Positions 47,941 through 57,121 of a DNA stretch of 64,000 nucleotides are shown piece by piece. Position 1 is the first letter of the stretch; each line of letters opens with the position of its first letter. Source of the DNA: Ga0077555 sp031367895 (GTDB lineage Bacteria > Pseudomonadota > Alphaproteobacteria > Rhizobiales > Hyphomicrobiaceae); NCBI GenBank assembly GCA_031367895.1, contig JANLQP010000015.1:1-64000 (forward strand). Reading direction: 5' to 3'. The notes beneath the pieces were generated by a model. The model worked only from the letters and a program-made list of their open reading frames with translations. It did not search any database and had not been told where the DNA came from. The position numbers and the translations under genes were made by a program.

Positions 47941-48348
47941 ATGCCCGAAGGAAAACGACCGCTGCCAAAGCCGACGCCGGAGACGCAGCATTACTGGGAC
48001 GGCACCAAAGCCGGCGAGTTGCGCCTGCAAAGCTGCAACGACTGCTCGAAGATCTATTTCCCGCCGCGGCCCTTCTGCCCGAAATGCGGCTCTCGCTCGG
48101 TCAAGGTCACCAAGGCTTCCGGCAAGGCGAAGCTGCACTCTTACGTCATCCATCACCGCCCGGCGCCCGGCTTCGACCCGCCGTATGCGATCGCCGTCGT
48201 GGAACTGGCTGAAGGTCCGCGCCTGATGACCAACATCACCGGTTGCCCGCAAACGCCCGAGGCGCTGAAACTCGACATGGACCTTGAGGTCACGTTCGAG
48301 AAGCAGAGCGATACGATTTCGCTGCCGTTCTTCAAGCCGGCGAAGTGA
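47941..48348 (+). CDS. Zn-ribbon/OB-fold DUF35 protein
   Basis: This 135-aa protein has an N-terminal helix, a rubredoxin-like zinc ribbon (LQSCNDCSKIYFPPRPFCPKCG) and a C-terminal OB-fold. DUF35 proteins form complexes with thiolase-like enzymes, as with the Ltp2 aldolase and archaeal acetyl-CoA acetyltransferase. The thiolase gene follows 53 bp later, so the two probably form one complex. Confidence 0.92.
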   Translation: MPEGKRPLPKPTPETQHYWDGTKAGELRLQSCNDCSKIYFPPRPFCPKCGSRSVKVTKASGKAKLHSYVIHHRPAPGFDPPYAIAVVELAEGPRLMTNITGCPQTPEALKLDMDLEVTFEKQSDTISLPFFKPAK

Positions 48349-48401
48349 ACGGGAGCACGCGCGGGTGCTGAGTGGGCACCTGAAGCGCAAGGAGAGAGAC
48401 C

Positions 48402-49544
48402 ATGAAACAGAAATCAGTCGCCGTCGTCGGTGCGGCCGAAACGACGAAGCTCGGCGTCATCCCGGATGTGTCGCAGATCCAGCTGCACGCGGACGCCGCA
48501 CTGAACGCGATGAAGGACTGCGGCCTGAAGCCCTCCGACATCGACGGCATCGCGACTGCCGGCGAGACGCCGCAAGCGCTGGCACAGTATCTCGGCATCA
48601 CGCCGACGTGGGCTGATGGTACCGCGGTCGGCGGCTGCTCGTTCATGCTGCACGTGCGGCATGCGGCGGCGGCGATCAACGAGGGCCTGTGCAAGACGGT
48701 GCTCATCACGCACGGCGAATCCGGCAAATCGCGCATCGCGCCGACGCCGCGTCCGCCCTATCCCGACAGCCTCGCCGGCCAGTTCGAAGCGCCCTACGGC
48801 GTTGCCGGGCCACCGACGATGTTCACGATTCCCGTGCTGCGCTACATGAAGACCTACGGCATCACCGAGGAACAGGTCGCGATGGTCTCGGTCGTGCAGC
48901 GCGAGTGGGCGGCGAAGAACCCGCGCGCGACGTTCAAGGACCCGATCACGGTGCAGGACGTACTGAAGTCGCGCATGATCGCGTGGCCGTTTCGCATCCT
49001 GATGTGCTGCCTGGTCACCGACGGCGGCGGCGCGCTGATCCTGACCAGCGCGGAACGGGCGAAGGATTTCCCGACCAAGCCCGTCTACATCCTCGGCACC
49101 GGCGAGTCGGTCGAGGGCCCCATGATCAGCCAGATGGAGGATTTCACATCCTCGAAGGCGTTCAAGGTGTCGGGCAAGAAGGCGTTCGACGAGGCCGGCA
49201 TCAAGCACAAGGACGTCGATCACCTGATGATCTACGACGCCTTCGCGCATTTGCCACTGTATGGCCTCGAGGACCTGGGCTTCGTGAAGCCGGGCGAAGC
49301 CGCGGCCTTCATCGGCGAACGGCATTCGGCACCCGGCGGCAAGCTGCCGATCAACACCAACGGCGGCGGCCTCTCCTACATGCATTCGGGCATGTACGGC
49401 ATGTATGCGCTGCAGGAGAGTGTGCGGCAGATGCGCGGCACGGCACCCGCGCAGGTGAAGGGCGCGAAGATCAGCGTCTGCCACGGCGTCGGCGGCATGT
49501 TCGCGGCGTCCGGCACGATCATCTTCTCGAATGAGAAGGGGTGA
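48402..49544 (+). CDS. Thiolase-family protein (SCP2-thiolase/Ltp2-like)
   Basis: This 380-aa thiolase-fold protein has VAVVGAAETTKLG at the start, GGCSFMLHVRHAAAAI at the position of the nucleophilic cysteine, NTNGGGLSYMHSGMYGM and ISVCHGVGGMF near the end. It resembles lipid-transfer-protein or SCP2-type thiolases that work with a DUF35 partner. It may act as a thiolase or as a retro-aldolase on acyl-CoA; the substrate is unknown. GGAGAGAG precedes the ATG. Confidence 0.9.
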   Translation: MKQKSVAVVGAAETTKLGVIPDVSQIQLHADAALNAMKDCGLKPSDIDGIATAGETPQALAQYLGITPTWADGTAVGGCSFMLHVRHAAAAINEGLCKTVLITHGESGKSRIAPTPRPPYPDSLAGQFEAPYGVAGPPTMFTIPVLRYMKTYGITEEQVAMVSVVQREWAAKNPRATFKDPITVQDVLKSRMIAWPFRILMCCLVTDGGGALILTSAERAKDFPTKPVYILGTGESVEGPMISQMEDFTSSKAFKVSGKKAFDEAGIKHKDVDHLMIYDAFAHLPLYGLEDLGFVKPGEAAAFIGERHSAPGGKLPINTNGGGLSYMHSGMYGMYALQESVRQMRGTAPAQVKGAKISVCHGVGGMFAASGTIIFSNEKG

Positions 49545-49849
49545 GGCGAAAGGCCACCGCGAACGTAAAAATTAGCACCAAACGCTCACCCGTTTCCCGG
49601 GACCGACGCTCCAGCGCAATAGGAGCAAGATCCGGGGTCTTTCCACGTCTCGATGTGCAAAGATCCCGGCTCCCGGCGACGCGTCCATGCGAAGCATAGC
49701 CGCCATGACGGACGCGGCTTCGGTCGGCAAACCGATGGACTGAATTGGCACGGCGCCAAACCGCACACCCGAACCGCACACCCCATGGCGTCCCCGCGCA
49801 ATCCGTCCTACCTTGCCCATCTGCGGGGCGGACTGGGGAGGGCTGAGCG
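49545..49849. repeat. Intergenic repeat region with hairpins, no gene
   Basis: No coding region is supported in these 305 bp. It contains an imperfect inverted repeat, CCGGGGTCTTT with AAAGATCCCGG (about 49636-49673). It also has a second module, CGCGTCCATGCG...CCATGACGG (about 49679-49713), which resembles the loop of the hairpin at 55785-55849. The 3' end carries the ribosome binding site GGGGAGGG of the next gene. Confidence 0.6.
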
Positions 49850-50914
49850 TTGGCGTCGGTTGAGCTCAAGGGACTGTCCAAGGCCTACGGGCCGTCGAAT
49901 GCCGTCGACGACGTGTCGCTGCAAATCGCGCACGGGCAACTCGTCTGCCTGCTCGGGCCTTCCGGCTGCGGCAAGACGACAACCTTGCGTCTGATCGCCG
50001 GATTCATCGAGCCGACCGCGGGCGAAATCGTCGTCGGCGGCAAGCTCGTCTCCTCGCCGAAACGCACCGAGCCGCCCGAGCGGCGCAACATGTCGATGAT
50101 CTTCCAGAGCTACGCGCTCTGGCCGCACATGACGGTCGCCGAAAACGTCGGCTACGGCCTCTCGATCCGCAAACTCGACGCGAAAATCGTCACCGAAAAA
50201 GTGCAGTCGATCCTCGCCGTGGCACGCCTCGAAGCCCTCGCCGCCCGCTACCCGAGCGAACTCTCCGGCGGCCAGCAGCAGCGCGTCTCGCTGGCCCGCG
50301 CCCTCGTGGTCCAGCCCGAAACACTGCTGATGGACGAGCCGCTGTCGAACCTGGACGCCAACCTGCGCGAGGAGATGCGCTTCGAGATCCGCCGCCTGCA
50401 CGACGCCTTCAAGACCACCACGGTCTACGTCACCCACGACCAGGCCGAGGCGATGACCACGGCCGATCTGATCGCGGTGATGAATGGTGGCCGCATCGAG
50501 CAGCTCGGCTCCCCGGAAGAGATCTACGACCGTCCACTGTCGGAGTTCGTCGCCCGTTTCATCGGCGCCAGCAACGTGCTGAGCGGCAAAGCGCTGGACG
50601 CCGCCCATGTCGAGATCGCCGGCGTGCCGATCGCCACGACCGGCCGGCACTTGACGCCCGGTGCCAAGGCTCCGATCTCCATCCGCCAGCATGACGCGTT
50701 GCTCGAAACTTCGCCGCCGCCCGCCGGCAGCACCAATCGCCTGAAGGCCGTGATCAAGCGGCAAGTGTTCCTCGGTGCCAGCCGTGACTATCTGCTGGTT
50801 CTCGAAGATGGCACGGAAATGCGCCTCTCGACCTCCGCCGACCAGAAGGCCGCGCCCGGTTCCACCGTCTGGCTGCATTTGCCTCGGGAACGCTGCCTGG
50901 CACTCGCCCGATGA
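49850..50914 (+). CDS. Ferric/polyamine-type ABC transporter ATPase
   Basis: This 354-aa ATPase of the FbpC/PotA type has Walker A GPSGCGKTT, signature LSGGQQQRVSLARAL, Walker B LLMDEPLSNLDANLR and the H-loop TVYVTHDQAEAM. A C-terminal TOBE-like regulatory domain starts near residue 245. It starts at TTG with GGGGAGGG eight bases upstream. The matching binding proteins and permease lie 4-9 kb downstream, beyond mutY, dciA and two dsbA-like genes. Confidence 0.92.
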   Translation: MASVELKGLSKAYGPSNAVDDVSLQIAHGQLVCLLGPSGCGKTTTLRLIAGFIEPTAGEIVVGGKLVSSPKRTEPPERRNMSMIFQSYALWPHMTVAENVGYGLSIRKLDAKIVTEKVQSILAVARLEALAARYPSELSGGQQQRVSLARALVVQPETLLMDEPLSNLDANLREEMRFEIRRLHDAFKTTTVYVTHDQAEAMTTADLIAVMNGGRIEQLGSPEEIYDRPLSEFVARFIGASNVLSGKALDAAHVEIAGVPIATTGRHLTPGAKAPISIRQHDALLETSPPPAGSTNRLKAVIKRQVFLGASRDYLLVLEDGTEMRLSTSADQKAAPGSTVWLHLPRERCLALAR

Positions 50915-50960
50915 GGCCGAAAATCCGCCCAACCACGATGCGCAACCACCGGAGAAATGA

Positions 50961-52115
50961 CTACTCCTTCAGCGCGTGCGCGATCAGCTTCTTCATCAGG
51001 CTCGGCAGCGCTTCGGTCGCGAGGTCGCGGCGATGCACCCAGCGGCAGCGCTCCGGCTCGGCCCACAGGTCCAACGGCACGTCGACCGGCACCAGCGCAC
51101 GCAGCACCGTCATTTCCAGCCGGAAATGCGTGAACATGTGCGTCACCGAACCCGCCGCCGGCCACCACTCGGAGCGGATCGGCGCCGCGCGCAACGCTTC
51201 ATCAGGCGCCAGCCAGTCATCGCCCCAGTTGGTCGACGGCACTTCCAACATGCCGCCGAGCAGGCCCGCCGCCGGCCGTTGCCGCAACAACAGGTAGCCA
51301 TCCTCGCGCAACGTCACGAACGCTGTGCCTCGTCGTACCGGCCGCTCGCCCTTCACGGCGCGCGCAGGTAGCTGCCCCGCAATTCCGAGCGCGTTGGCCG
51401 CGCATTGCCCATGTACCGGGCACATCAGGCAGAACGGCCGTCTTGGCGTGCAGACGGTGGCGCCGAGATCCATCATCGCCTGCGCGAAATCGCCGGCGCG
51501 CTTCGCGGGCGTCAAGGTGCGGGCCAGCGCACGCAGCGCAGGCTTCGACGCCGGCATCGGCTCGCGCACGGCAAAGAGCCGCGCCACCACGCGCTCGACG
51601 TTGCCGTCAACCGGGCTGGCGCAGGCACCGAACGCAATCGCCGCGATTGCCGCTGCCGTATAGGGCCCGATCCCCGGCAATTCCAACAACTCAGCCTCGG
51701 TGCGCGGAAGCTTGCCTTTGTGCTGAGCCGCGATTGTGCGAGCGCAGGCGTGCAGGTTGCGGGCGCGTGAGTAGTAACCGAGACCCGCCCACATCGCGAG
51801 CACGTCGTCCAACTCAGCCTTGGCCAAGCTCTTCACCGTCGGCCAGCGCTGCACGAACTTCAGGAAGAACGGGATCACTGCCTTGACGGTGGTCTGCTGC
51901 AGCATGATCTCGGACAGCCAGACCTTGTACGGGTCGGGCTTCTCGTCGGCTGCATAACGCCACGGCAAATCGCGGTTGCCGGCATCGTACCAATCAAGGA
52001 GGACCGGTGCGACGTGGCCGTTCTGGGCAACCGAAGCGCCAGCTAAAGGCGCGGTTGCGGAGTGGGCAACCGAAGCGCCAGCTAAAGAACGTTGCTTTCG
52101 CGCCACAGCGGTCAT
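50961..52115 (-). CDS. mutY: A/G-specific adenine glycosylase MutY
   Basis: MutY removes adenine mispaired with 8-oxoguanine. The 384-aa protein has the catalytic glutamate region WLSEIMLQQTTVKAV, the helix-hairpin-helix LPGIGPYTAAAIAAIAFG followed by the catalytic VDGNVERV, the 4Fe-4S ligands CTPRRPFCLMCPVHGQC and a C-terminal NUDIX-like domain. The N-terminus is extended by a duplicated SLAGASVA-type segment (DNA repeat at 52025-52087). Confidence 0.96.
   Translation of the reverse strand: MTAVARKQRSLAGASVAHSATAPLAGASVAQNGHVAPVLLDWYDAGNRDLPWRYAADEKPDPYKVWLSEIMLQQTTVKAVIPFFLKFVQRWPTVKSLAKAELDDVLAMWAGLGYYSRARNLHACARTIAAQHKGKLPRTEAELLELPGIGPYTAAAIAAIAFGACASPVDGNVERVVARLFAVREPMPASKPALRALARTLTPAKRAGDFAQAMMDLGATVCTPRRPFCLMCPVHGQCAANALGIAGQLPARAVKGERPVRRGTAFVTLREDGYLLLRQRPAAGLLGGMLEVPSTNWGDDWLAPDEALRAAPIRSEWWPAAGSVTHMFTHFRLEMTVLRALVPVDVPLDLWAEPERCRWVHRRDLATEALPSLMKKLIAHALKE
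52025..52087. repeat. 24-bp direct repeat in the mutY 5' end
   Basis: The 24-bp sequence beginning GGGCAACCGAAGCGCCAGC occurs perfectly at 52025-52048 and 52064-52087. The 39-bp period keeps the mutY frame and duplicates part of its N-terminal extension. Confidence 0.9.
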
Positions 52116-52205
52116 GGTGTCCCCCGGTCAGGCGCAGTCGAATCAGTCTCATCATGTTATGCGCAAGCCAAGGCGTTGCAATCAGCAGAGCGTGGTGTGG
52201 GCGAC

Positions 52206-52793
52206 ATGTTAACCGGTAAAACTCAATCTCGGCCGCAGGTTGCGGGTTCGCAGCGGGCACAGCCCCCTATGCCGCCCGTCCGCCACCCGGCGTTCGGCGC
52301 CAAGGCCGTCGGCAGCTTCGTGCCGCGCCTGACCAAGCAAGCCTTCGAGCGCTTCGGGTTTTCGGCCGCCACCCTCATCACCGACTGGGCCCAGATCGTT
52401 GGCGCCGACTTGGCCCGCTGCACCGCGCCTGAACGGCTCAAATGGCCAAAGGGCGTCGCTGCCAGCGGCAAACCCGTCGAGGAGGTCGATCAGGGCCGAC
52501 CGGGAGCGACACTGATCCTGCGGGTGGACGATGGCCGCGCGCTCGACATCCAGTACAAGGGCCGCCAGATCATCGAGCGGATCAACGCCTATTTCGGTTA
52601 CCGCGCGGTAGCGGACCTGCGCATCCTACAAGCCCCGATTGTGCGGCGCTCCGAGCCCTGGCGCCCACCGACGAATGCTGCAGCCGCGCCGATGTCGCCC
52701 GAGGTCAAGGCCGTCGAGGACGACGCCTTGCGCGCCGCCTTGGAGCGCATGGCGCAAGGCATGGCCAACCGGGCGCAGGCCAAGTCCGGGTGA
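52206..52793 (+). CDS. dciA: DciA family (DUF721) protein
   Basis: This 195-aa protein matches the DUF721/DciA family, which loads or controls the replicative helicase DnaB. The domain spans GSFVPRLTKQAFERFGFSAATLITDWAQIVGADLA to RINAYFGYRAVADLRILQ. The ATG at 52206 is used, though its ribosome binding site is weak. It is divergent from mutY, the usual neighbour in Hyphomicrobiales. Confidence 0.88.
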   Translation: MLTGKTQSRPQVAGSQRAQPPMPPVRHPAFGAKAVGSFVPRLTKQAFERFGFSAATLITDWAQIVGADLARCTAPERLKWPKGVAASGKPVEEVDQGRPGATLILRVDDGRALDIQYKGRQIIERINAYFGYRAVADLRILQAPIVRRSEPWRPPTNAAAAPMSPEVKAVEDDALRAALERMAQGMANRAQAKSG

Positions 52794-52986
52794 CGCAGCT
52801 TCGACCGAAAAAGGGTGCCCTGCCTTCCCGCGCGCGGGCACCAAGTCGCACGCTGTTCAGATGGTATTCACAGCCGTTTTGCCTTAATCCCTCGATGTAA
52901 TCATGCTACGCGACGGCAAATCTGCGCGCAAATCTGCGCAAGCCCTACAAGCGCCGCCACGCTGCCAGCTTCCGAGGAGATTTGAC

Positions 52987-53688
52987 GTGTCCGAACCAGC
53001 CCCGCGCCTCTTGTCCTCGCTGACCTCGCGCCGCACGCTGCTGGCCGGAGCCGCTGGCGGACTTATCACCGTTGCGCTTGCCGGTGGTAGTGTTGCTACC
53101 CTGGCGCAGCCTGCGAAAAAGGGCCCAGCCGAGGTGCCCGTCGCCGATCTGATGCAGGCCGGTCCGCTGCCGGACGTCACGGTCGGCAAGGCCGATGCGC
53201 CGATCACCATCGTCGAGTACGCCTCGATGACATGCGGGCATTGCGCCAACTTCCACACCAAGGTGCTGCCCACCTTGAAGCAGAAGTACATCGACACCGG
53301 CAAGGTGCGCTTGATCCTGCGCGAGTTCCCGCTCGACAACCTGGCCGCCGCCGCCTCCATGCTGGCACGTTGCGCGGGCCCCGAGAAGACCTACGACATC
53401 ACCGCCAAGCTCTTCGCCGAGCAGGACAACTGGGCGTTCGTGCGCTCGAACGTGGTGCCGGCGCTGTTCAAGATCGCCGAAGGTTCGGGCTTCACCAAAG
53501 ACAGTTTCGACAAGTGCCTGAAGGACGACAAACTGCTCGAGAACATCACGGCGACGCGCGACAAAGCCAACAAGAACTTCGGCGTCAGCTCGACGCCGAC
53601 ATTCTTCATCAACGGCAAGCGCTTTGAAGGCGCCTCCGACAGCATCGAAGGTTTCGACAAGGCTCTGGAGCCGCTGTTGAAGAAGTAG
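52987..53688 (+). CDS. DsbA-family periplasmic thiol oxidoreductase
   Basis: This 233-aa protein starts at GTG with AGGAG upstream. It has a Tat-type signal (SRRTLLAGAAGG). The thioredoxin-fold catalytic motif is CGHC in YASMTCGHCANFH, and the cis-proline loop is VSSTPTFFING. It oxidises or isomerises disulfides in exported proteins. It follows dciA, as in related genomes, and is paralogous to the next gene. Confidence 0.92.
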   Translation: MSEPAPRLLSSLTSRRTLLAGAAGGLITVALAGGSVATLAQPAKKGPAEVPVADLMQAGPLPDVTVGKADAPITIVEYASMTCGHCANFHTKVLPTLKQKYIDTGKVRLILREFPLDNLAAAASMLARCAGPEKTYDITAKLFAEQDNWAFVRSNVVPALFKIAEGSGFTKDSFDKCLKDDKLLENITATRDKANKNFGVSSTPTFFINGKRFEGASDSIEGFDKALEPLLKK

Positions 53689-53744
53689 CGTAACGAAAAT
53701 CTCTTCCCTCGCGCTCGCGGGGAGGGGCCAGGGATGGGGGGGAA

Positions 53745-54566
53745 ATGCACGACGCAATTCGCGGATCGATCCGAGCGTTGGCCCAAGGCACGGCGTCATT
53801 TCTATGCGCCTTCGCCCTCGCTGGTTGCGCAGGCGAGGGCACTGGCCTCCTGTCCGGCGGCGCCACTGCTACCACCGAAGCCAGCGGCCTCACCACCGGC
53901 ACCACGCCCGACAAGCCTGCATTCAACCCGTTCGCCCAGGGCCACGAGACCGATCACTCCGCCCGCGAGGTGATCAAGAACCCCTCGCGCGAGGAGATCC
54001 TGAAGTCAGGCCCGCTGCCGGAGTTCTCCATCGGCAAGGCCACCGCGCCGGTGACGATCATCAAGTACATGTCGCTCACCTGCCAGTATTGCCGCCGCTT
54101 CCAGACCGAGACGTTCCCGATTCTCAAGCGCGACTACATCGACAAGGGCCACGTTCGCCTGATCCTGCGCGAGTTCCCGATCGGCAAGACCAGCGGCAAT
54201 GCGACAATCGCGCTGCGCTGCGCGCCGATGGAGAAATACCTGCCGCTTTACGAGAAGTTCCTGGCACAGCAGGCCACCTGGGTCAGCCAGGAAGTCCGCC
54301 CCGACGCGATTTACAAGATCGCCCAGCAGGTCGGCATGAAGCGCGAAACGTTCGACGCTTGCCTCAAGGATCAGGCGCTGATCGGGAACCTGAAGGCGAT
54401 CAAGGACCGCGGTCGCCAGCTCGGCATCATCGGCACGCCGAACTTCTTCGTCGACAGCAAGCTCGTGAAGAAGGTCGTCGGTATCGCCGAGCTGAAGGCC
54501 ATGATCGACCCGCTGCTGGCCGGCCAGGGAGCGGCCCAGGGTGCCGCAAAGTCCGCCGCGAATTGA
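53745..54566 (+). CDS. DsbA-family lipoprotein
   Basis: This 273-aa protein has a lipoprotein signal with lipobox LAGC (about residues 25-28), then a linker rich in Thr and Gly. The DsbA-like domain has the catalytic CQYC in MSLTCQYCRRF and the cis-proline loop IIGTPNFFVD. It resembles the preceding DsbA over the whole domain (both have YID-KG-VRLILREFP), so the two arose by tandem duplication. It is probably membrane-tethered in the periplasm. Confidence 0.9.
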   Translation: MHDAIRGSIRALAQGTASFLCAFALAGCAGEGTGLLSGGATATTEASGLTTGTTPDKPAFNPFAQGHETDHSAREVIKNPSREEILKSGPLPEFSIGKATAPVTIIKYMSLTCQYCRRFQTETFPILKRDYIDKGHVRLILREFPIGKTSGNATIALRCAPMEKYLPLYEKFLAQQATWVSQEVRPDAIYKIAQQVGMKRETFDACLKDQALIGNLKAIKDRGRQLGIIGTPNFFVDSKLVKKVVGIAELKAMIDPLLAGQGAAQGAAKSAAN

Positions 54567-54700
54567 GCCACAGCTGGCATTCGCAGGAGCGATGTGTCGG
54601 GCGGTCGCCACGACGATTGCCACTTGCGCTGGCAGCCAAGACCACATCACATGATCGAAACGAGACCCGCGCATAGCGGGCACTGGGAGGACACGAATCC

Positions 54701-55774
54701 ATGACCGACCGCAACACCCCAAGCCGTCGCGACGCACTGAAGCTCGCAGCCCTCGCCACCGGTAGTTCTATCTGGCCCATTGCCACCGCGCGCGCTGCTC
54801 CGCCCGAACCGACGCGCATTACGCCGGAGTTGATCGAGGCCGCCAAGAAGGAAGGCCGGGTCAACTATTACACCTCCGTCGAGATCAACGTCGCCGAGAA
54901 GCTGGCGAAGGCGTTCGAGGCTAAGTACCCAGGCATCGTCGTCAAGGTCGAGCGCACGGGTGCCGAACGCAACTTCCAGCGTATCGGCCAGGAGTACGGC
55001 TCGAAGATCTACGCCTGCGATACGGTCAACAGTTCCGACGCCGCGCATTTCATCGTCTGGAAGCGCGAGGGGTTGCTCGAAGCCTGCGAGCCCGAGGATG
55101 TTGCGAGGCACTACGCGCCCCAGTTCAAGGACCCGGACGGCACCTATGCCGCCTGGCGCATCATGCTCTCTGTGATCGCCTACAACACCAAGCTGGTGAA
55201 GCCGGAGGACGCGCCGAAGAGCTTCAAGGACCTGCTCGATCCGAAATGGGCGGGCAAGCTCGTCAAATCGCATCCGGGCTATTCCGGCATGACCATGACG
55301 GCGACACACCAGATGTCGCGTGATCTCGGCTGGGAGTATTTCGAGAAACTCGCCAAGCAGCGCGTCATGCAGGTGCAGTCCGCCGCCGATCCGATCAAGA
55401 AGGTCGTGCTCGGCGAGCGGCCGGTGATGGTCGATGGTGGCGACTACACGATCTATCTGATGCTCGACAAGGGCGATCCCGTCGCCATCGTGCACCCAGA
55501 GGAGGGTGTTCCGCTCGTCACCGGCCCGTCGGCCTTGATGAAGCGCGCGCCGCACCCGAACGCCGCAAAGCTCTTCTTTTGCTGGTCGTTCACGCAGGAA
55601 GCCCAGCAACTCGCGGTCGACATCGGCGGTCTGCGCTCGGCGCACGCGCTGGTGAAGGAGCGCGCTGGCCGCAAACCCCTCTCCGAGATCAAGACGATGA
55701 AAGAAAACGCCGCCGAAGTCGAAAAACTCGCCGACGAAATCAAGACCAAGTACGCGAGCTACTTCAAGGTTTGA
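54701..55774 (+). CDS. Ferric-type ABC transporter binding protein 1
   Basis: This 357-aa periplasmic binding protein of the AfuA/FbpA-like family has a Tat-like signal (SRRDALKLAAL, cleaved after ARA). It continues ITPELIEAAKKEGRVNYYTS and VKVERTGAERNFQRI. It shares the family scaffold with the second binding protein 270 bp downstream. Ligand may be iron or a small organic anion. GGAGG precedes the ATG. Confidence 0.88.
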   Translation: MTDRNTPSRRDALKLAALATGSSIWPIATARAAPPEPTRITPELIEAAKKEGRVNYYTSVEINVAEKLAKAFEAKYPGIVVKVERTGAERNFQRIGQEYGSKIYACDTVNSSDAAHFIVWKREGLLEACEPEDVARHYAPQFKDPDGTYAAWRIMLSVIAYNTKLVKPEDAPKSFKDLLDPKWAGKLVKSHPGYSGMTMTATHQMSRDLGWEYFEKLAKQRVMQVQSAADPIKKVVLGERPVMVDGGDYTIYLMLDKGDPVAIVHPEEGVPLVTGPSALMKRAPHPNAAKLFFCWSFTQEAQQLAVDIGGLRSAHALVKERAGRKPLSEIKTMKENAAEVEKLADEIKTKYASYFKV

Positions 55775-55784
55775 GCGTGAGAAT

Positions 55785-55849
55785 CCCCTCTCCCCCGCGC
55801 GTCCATGCGGCGCATGGCTCCGCCATGACGCGCTTGCGCGGGGAGAGGG
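55785..55849. repeat. Hairpin repeat of the CCCCTCTCCCC type
   Basis: CCCCTCTCCCCCGCGC (55785-55800) and GCGCGGGGAGAGGG (55836-55849) form long arms. The loop contains GTCCATGCGGCGCATGGC. Similar arms occur at 57122-57160, and a degenerate form at about 53703-53735. These lie directly behind genes and may end or stabilise transcripts. Confidence 0.8.
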
Positions 55850-55878
55850 TTAGGGTGAGGGGCGGCAACTTGCTCAAG

Positions 55879-56028
55879 TGTCATCCTCGGGCTTGTCCCG
55901 AGGACCCATGGCGCAGCAAACTCCGGTTCCCGATTGCTGATACGCTGCAGATCAACGGCACTTTTGCACTTGCAGCGAAATGGGTTCTCGGGAACGCGTC
56001 GAGAGGCGCGCCCGACGATGACACCCGT
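55879..56028. repeat. About 150-bp palindromic intergenic repeat, copy 2
   Basis: It begins TGTCATCCTCGGG and ends CGATGACACCCG, with inner GAGGACCCATGG and TGGGTTCTCGGG. It matches copy 1 at 27797-27948 in ends, length and position just before a start codon. It ends 17 bp before the second binding-protein gene. Confidence 0.85.
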
Positions 56029-56044
56029 TAGTTTTGGAGTCCCC

Positions 56045-57109
56045 ATGCCGAAACGCCCCCTCTCCCGCCGCACGCTTCTCACAGGCGCCGCCGCGACCGC
56101 AACGCTGCCCCTCGCGGCGCGCGTGCTCTCGGCCGCGCCGCCGGCCGTCGGCATCACGCCGGAGCTGATCGCGGCCGCGAAGAAGGAAGGCAAGGTGAAC
56201 TGGTACTCGGCCATGGACCTCACCATGTCCGAGCAGTACGCGCGCGCTTTCGAGGCAAAGTTTCCCGGCATCACGGTGAAGGTCGAACGCTCGGGCGCCG
56301 AGCGCGTCTTTTCACGCATCGACCAGGAGTACGCCTCGAAGATCTACAACATCGACATGGTCAATACGACGGACGCCGCGCACCCGCTCGCCTGGAAGAA
56401 TAACGGCTGGCTCGAGCCGTTCTTGACCGAGGACGTCGCGGCGCACTTCCCAGCCGACCACAAGAACCCGGACGGCCTCTGGGCGACGCATCGCATCGTC
56501 TTCTCGGTGATGGGCTACAACACCAGCCTCGTGAAACCCGAGGACGCGCCGAAGCGCTATGCCGATCTGCTTGACCCGAAGTGGATGGCTAAGCTCGTCA
56601 AGGCGCATCCGGCCTACTCCGGCGCCACGCTCACAGCCACGCACGCCATGGTTCGCGAGCTCGGCTGGGAATACTTCGAGAAGATCGCCAAGCTGAAAGT
56701 GCTGCAGGTGCAATCCGGCGTCGATCCGCCGAAGAAGATCGCGCTCGGCGAGCGGGCGGTGATGATCGACGGCGCCGATTATCTCTTGCTCGCGGCCAAG
56801 GACAAGGGCGCGCCGGTCGAAGCGGTTTACGCCGAGGAAGGCGCGCCGATCGTCAACAGCCCGAACGCACTATTCAAATCGGCACCCAACCCGAATGCGG
56901 CGCGGCTGATTCTGGCGTGGATGTATTCCGCCGAAGGCCAGGCCAAGCTTGTCGAGATCAGCGGGCTTTACGTGCCGCATAGCAAGGTCGCGGCGAAGTC
57001 CGGCCGCCGCCCGCTGTCGTCGATCAAGATCATGCGCGACGACCCCGAAGCCATGTTGACCGACGCCGATGCGATCAAGGCGCGCTATGCCGCGATATTC
57101 AAGGTGTGA
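56045..57109 (+). CDS. Ferric-type ABC transporter binding protein 2
   Basis: This 354-aa protein is a paralogue of the preceding binding protein, with a Tat-like signal (LSRRTLLTGAAATA) and the same motifs (ITPELIAAAKKEGKVNWYS, VKVERSGAERVFSRI). The two differ throughout, so the duplication is old and ligands may differ. It is followed 76 bp later by the permease. Confidence 0.88.
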   Translation: MPKRPLSRRTLLTGAAATATLPLAARVLSAAPPAVGITPELIAAAKKEGKVNWYSAMDLTMSEQYARAFEAKFPGITVKVERSGAERVFSRIDQEYASKIYNIDMVNTTDAAHPLAWKNNGWLEPFLTEDVAAHFPADHKNPDGLWATHRIVFSVMGYNTSLVKPEDAPKRYADLLDPKWMAKLVKAHPAYSGATLTATHAMVRELGWEYFEKIAKLKVLQVQSGVDPPKKIALGERAVMIDGADYLLLAAKDKGAPVEAVYAEEGAPIVNSPNALFKSAPNPNAARLILAWMYSAEGQAKLVEISGLYVPHSKVAAKSGRRPLSSIKIMRDDPEAMLTDADAIKARYAAIFKV

Positions 57110-57121
57110 GCGAGGCAATAT

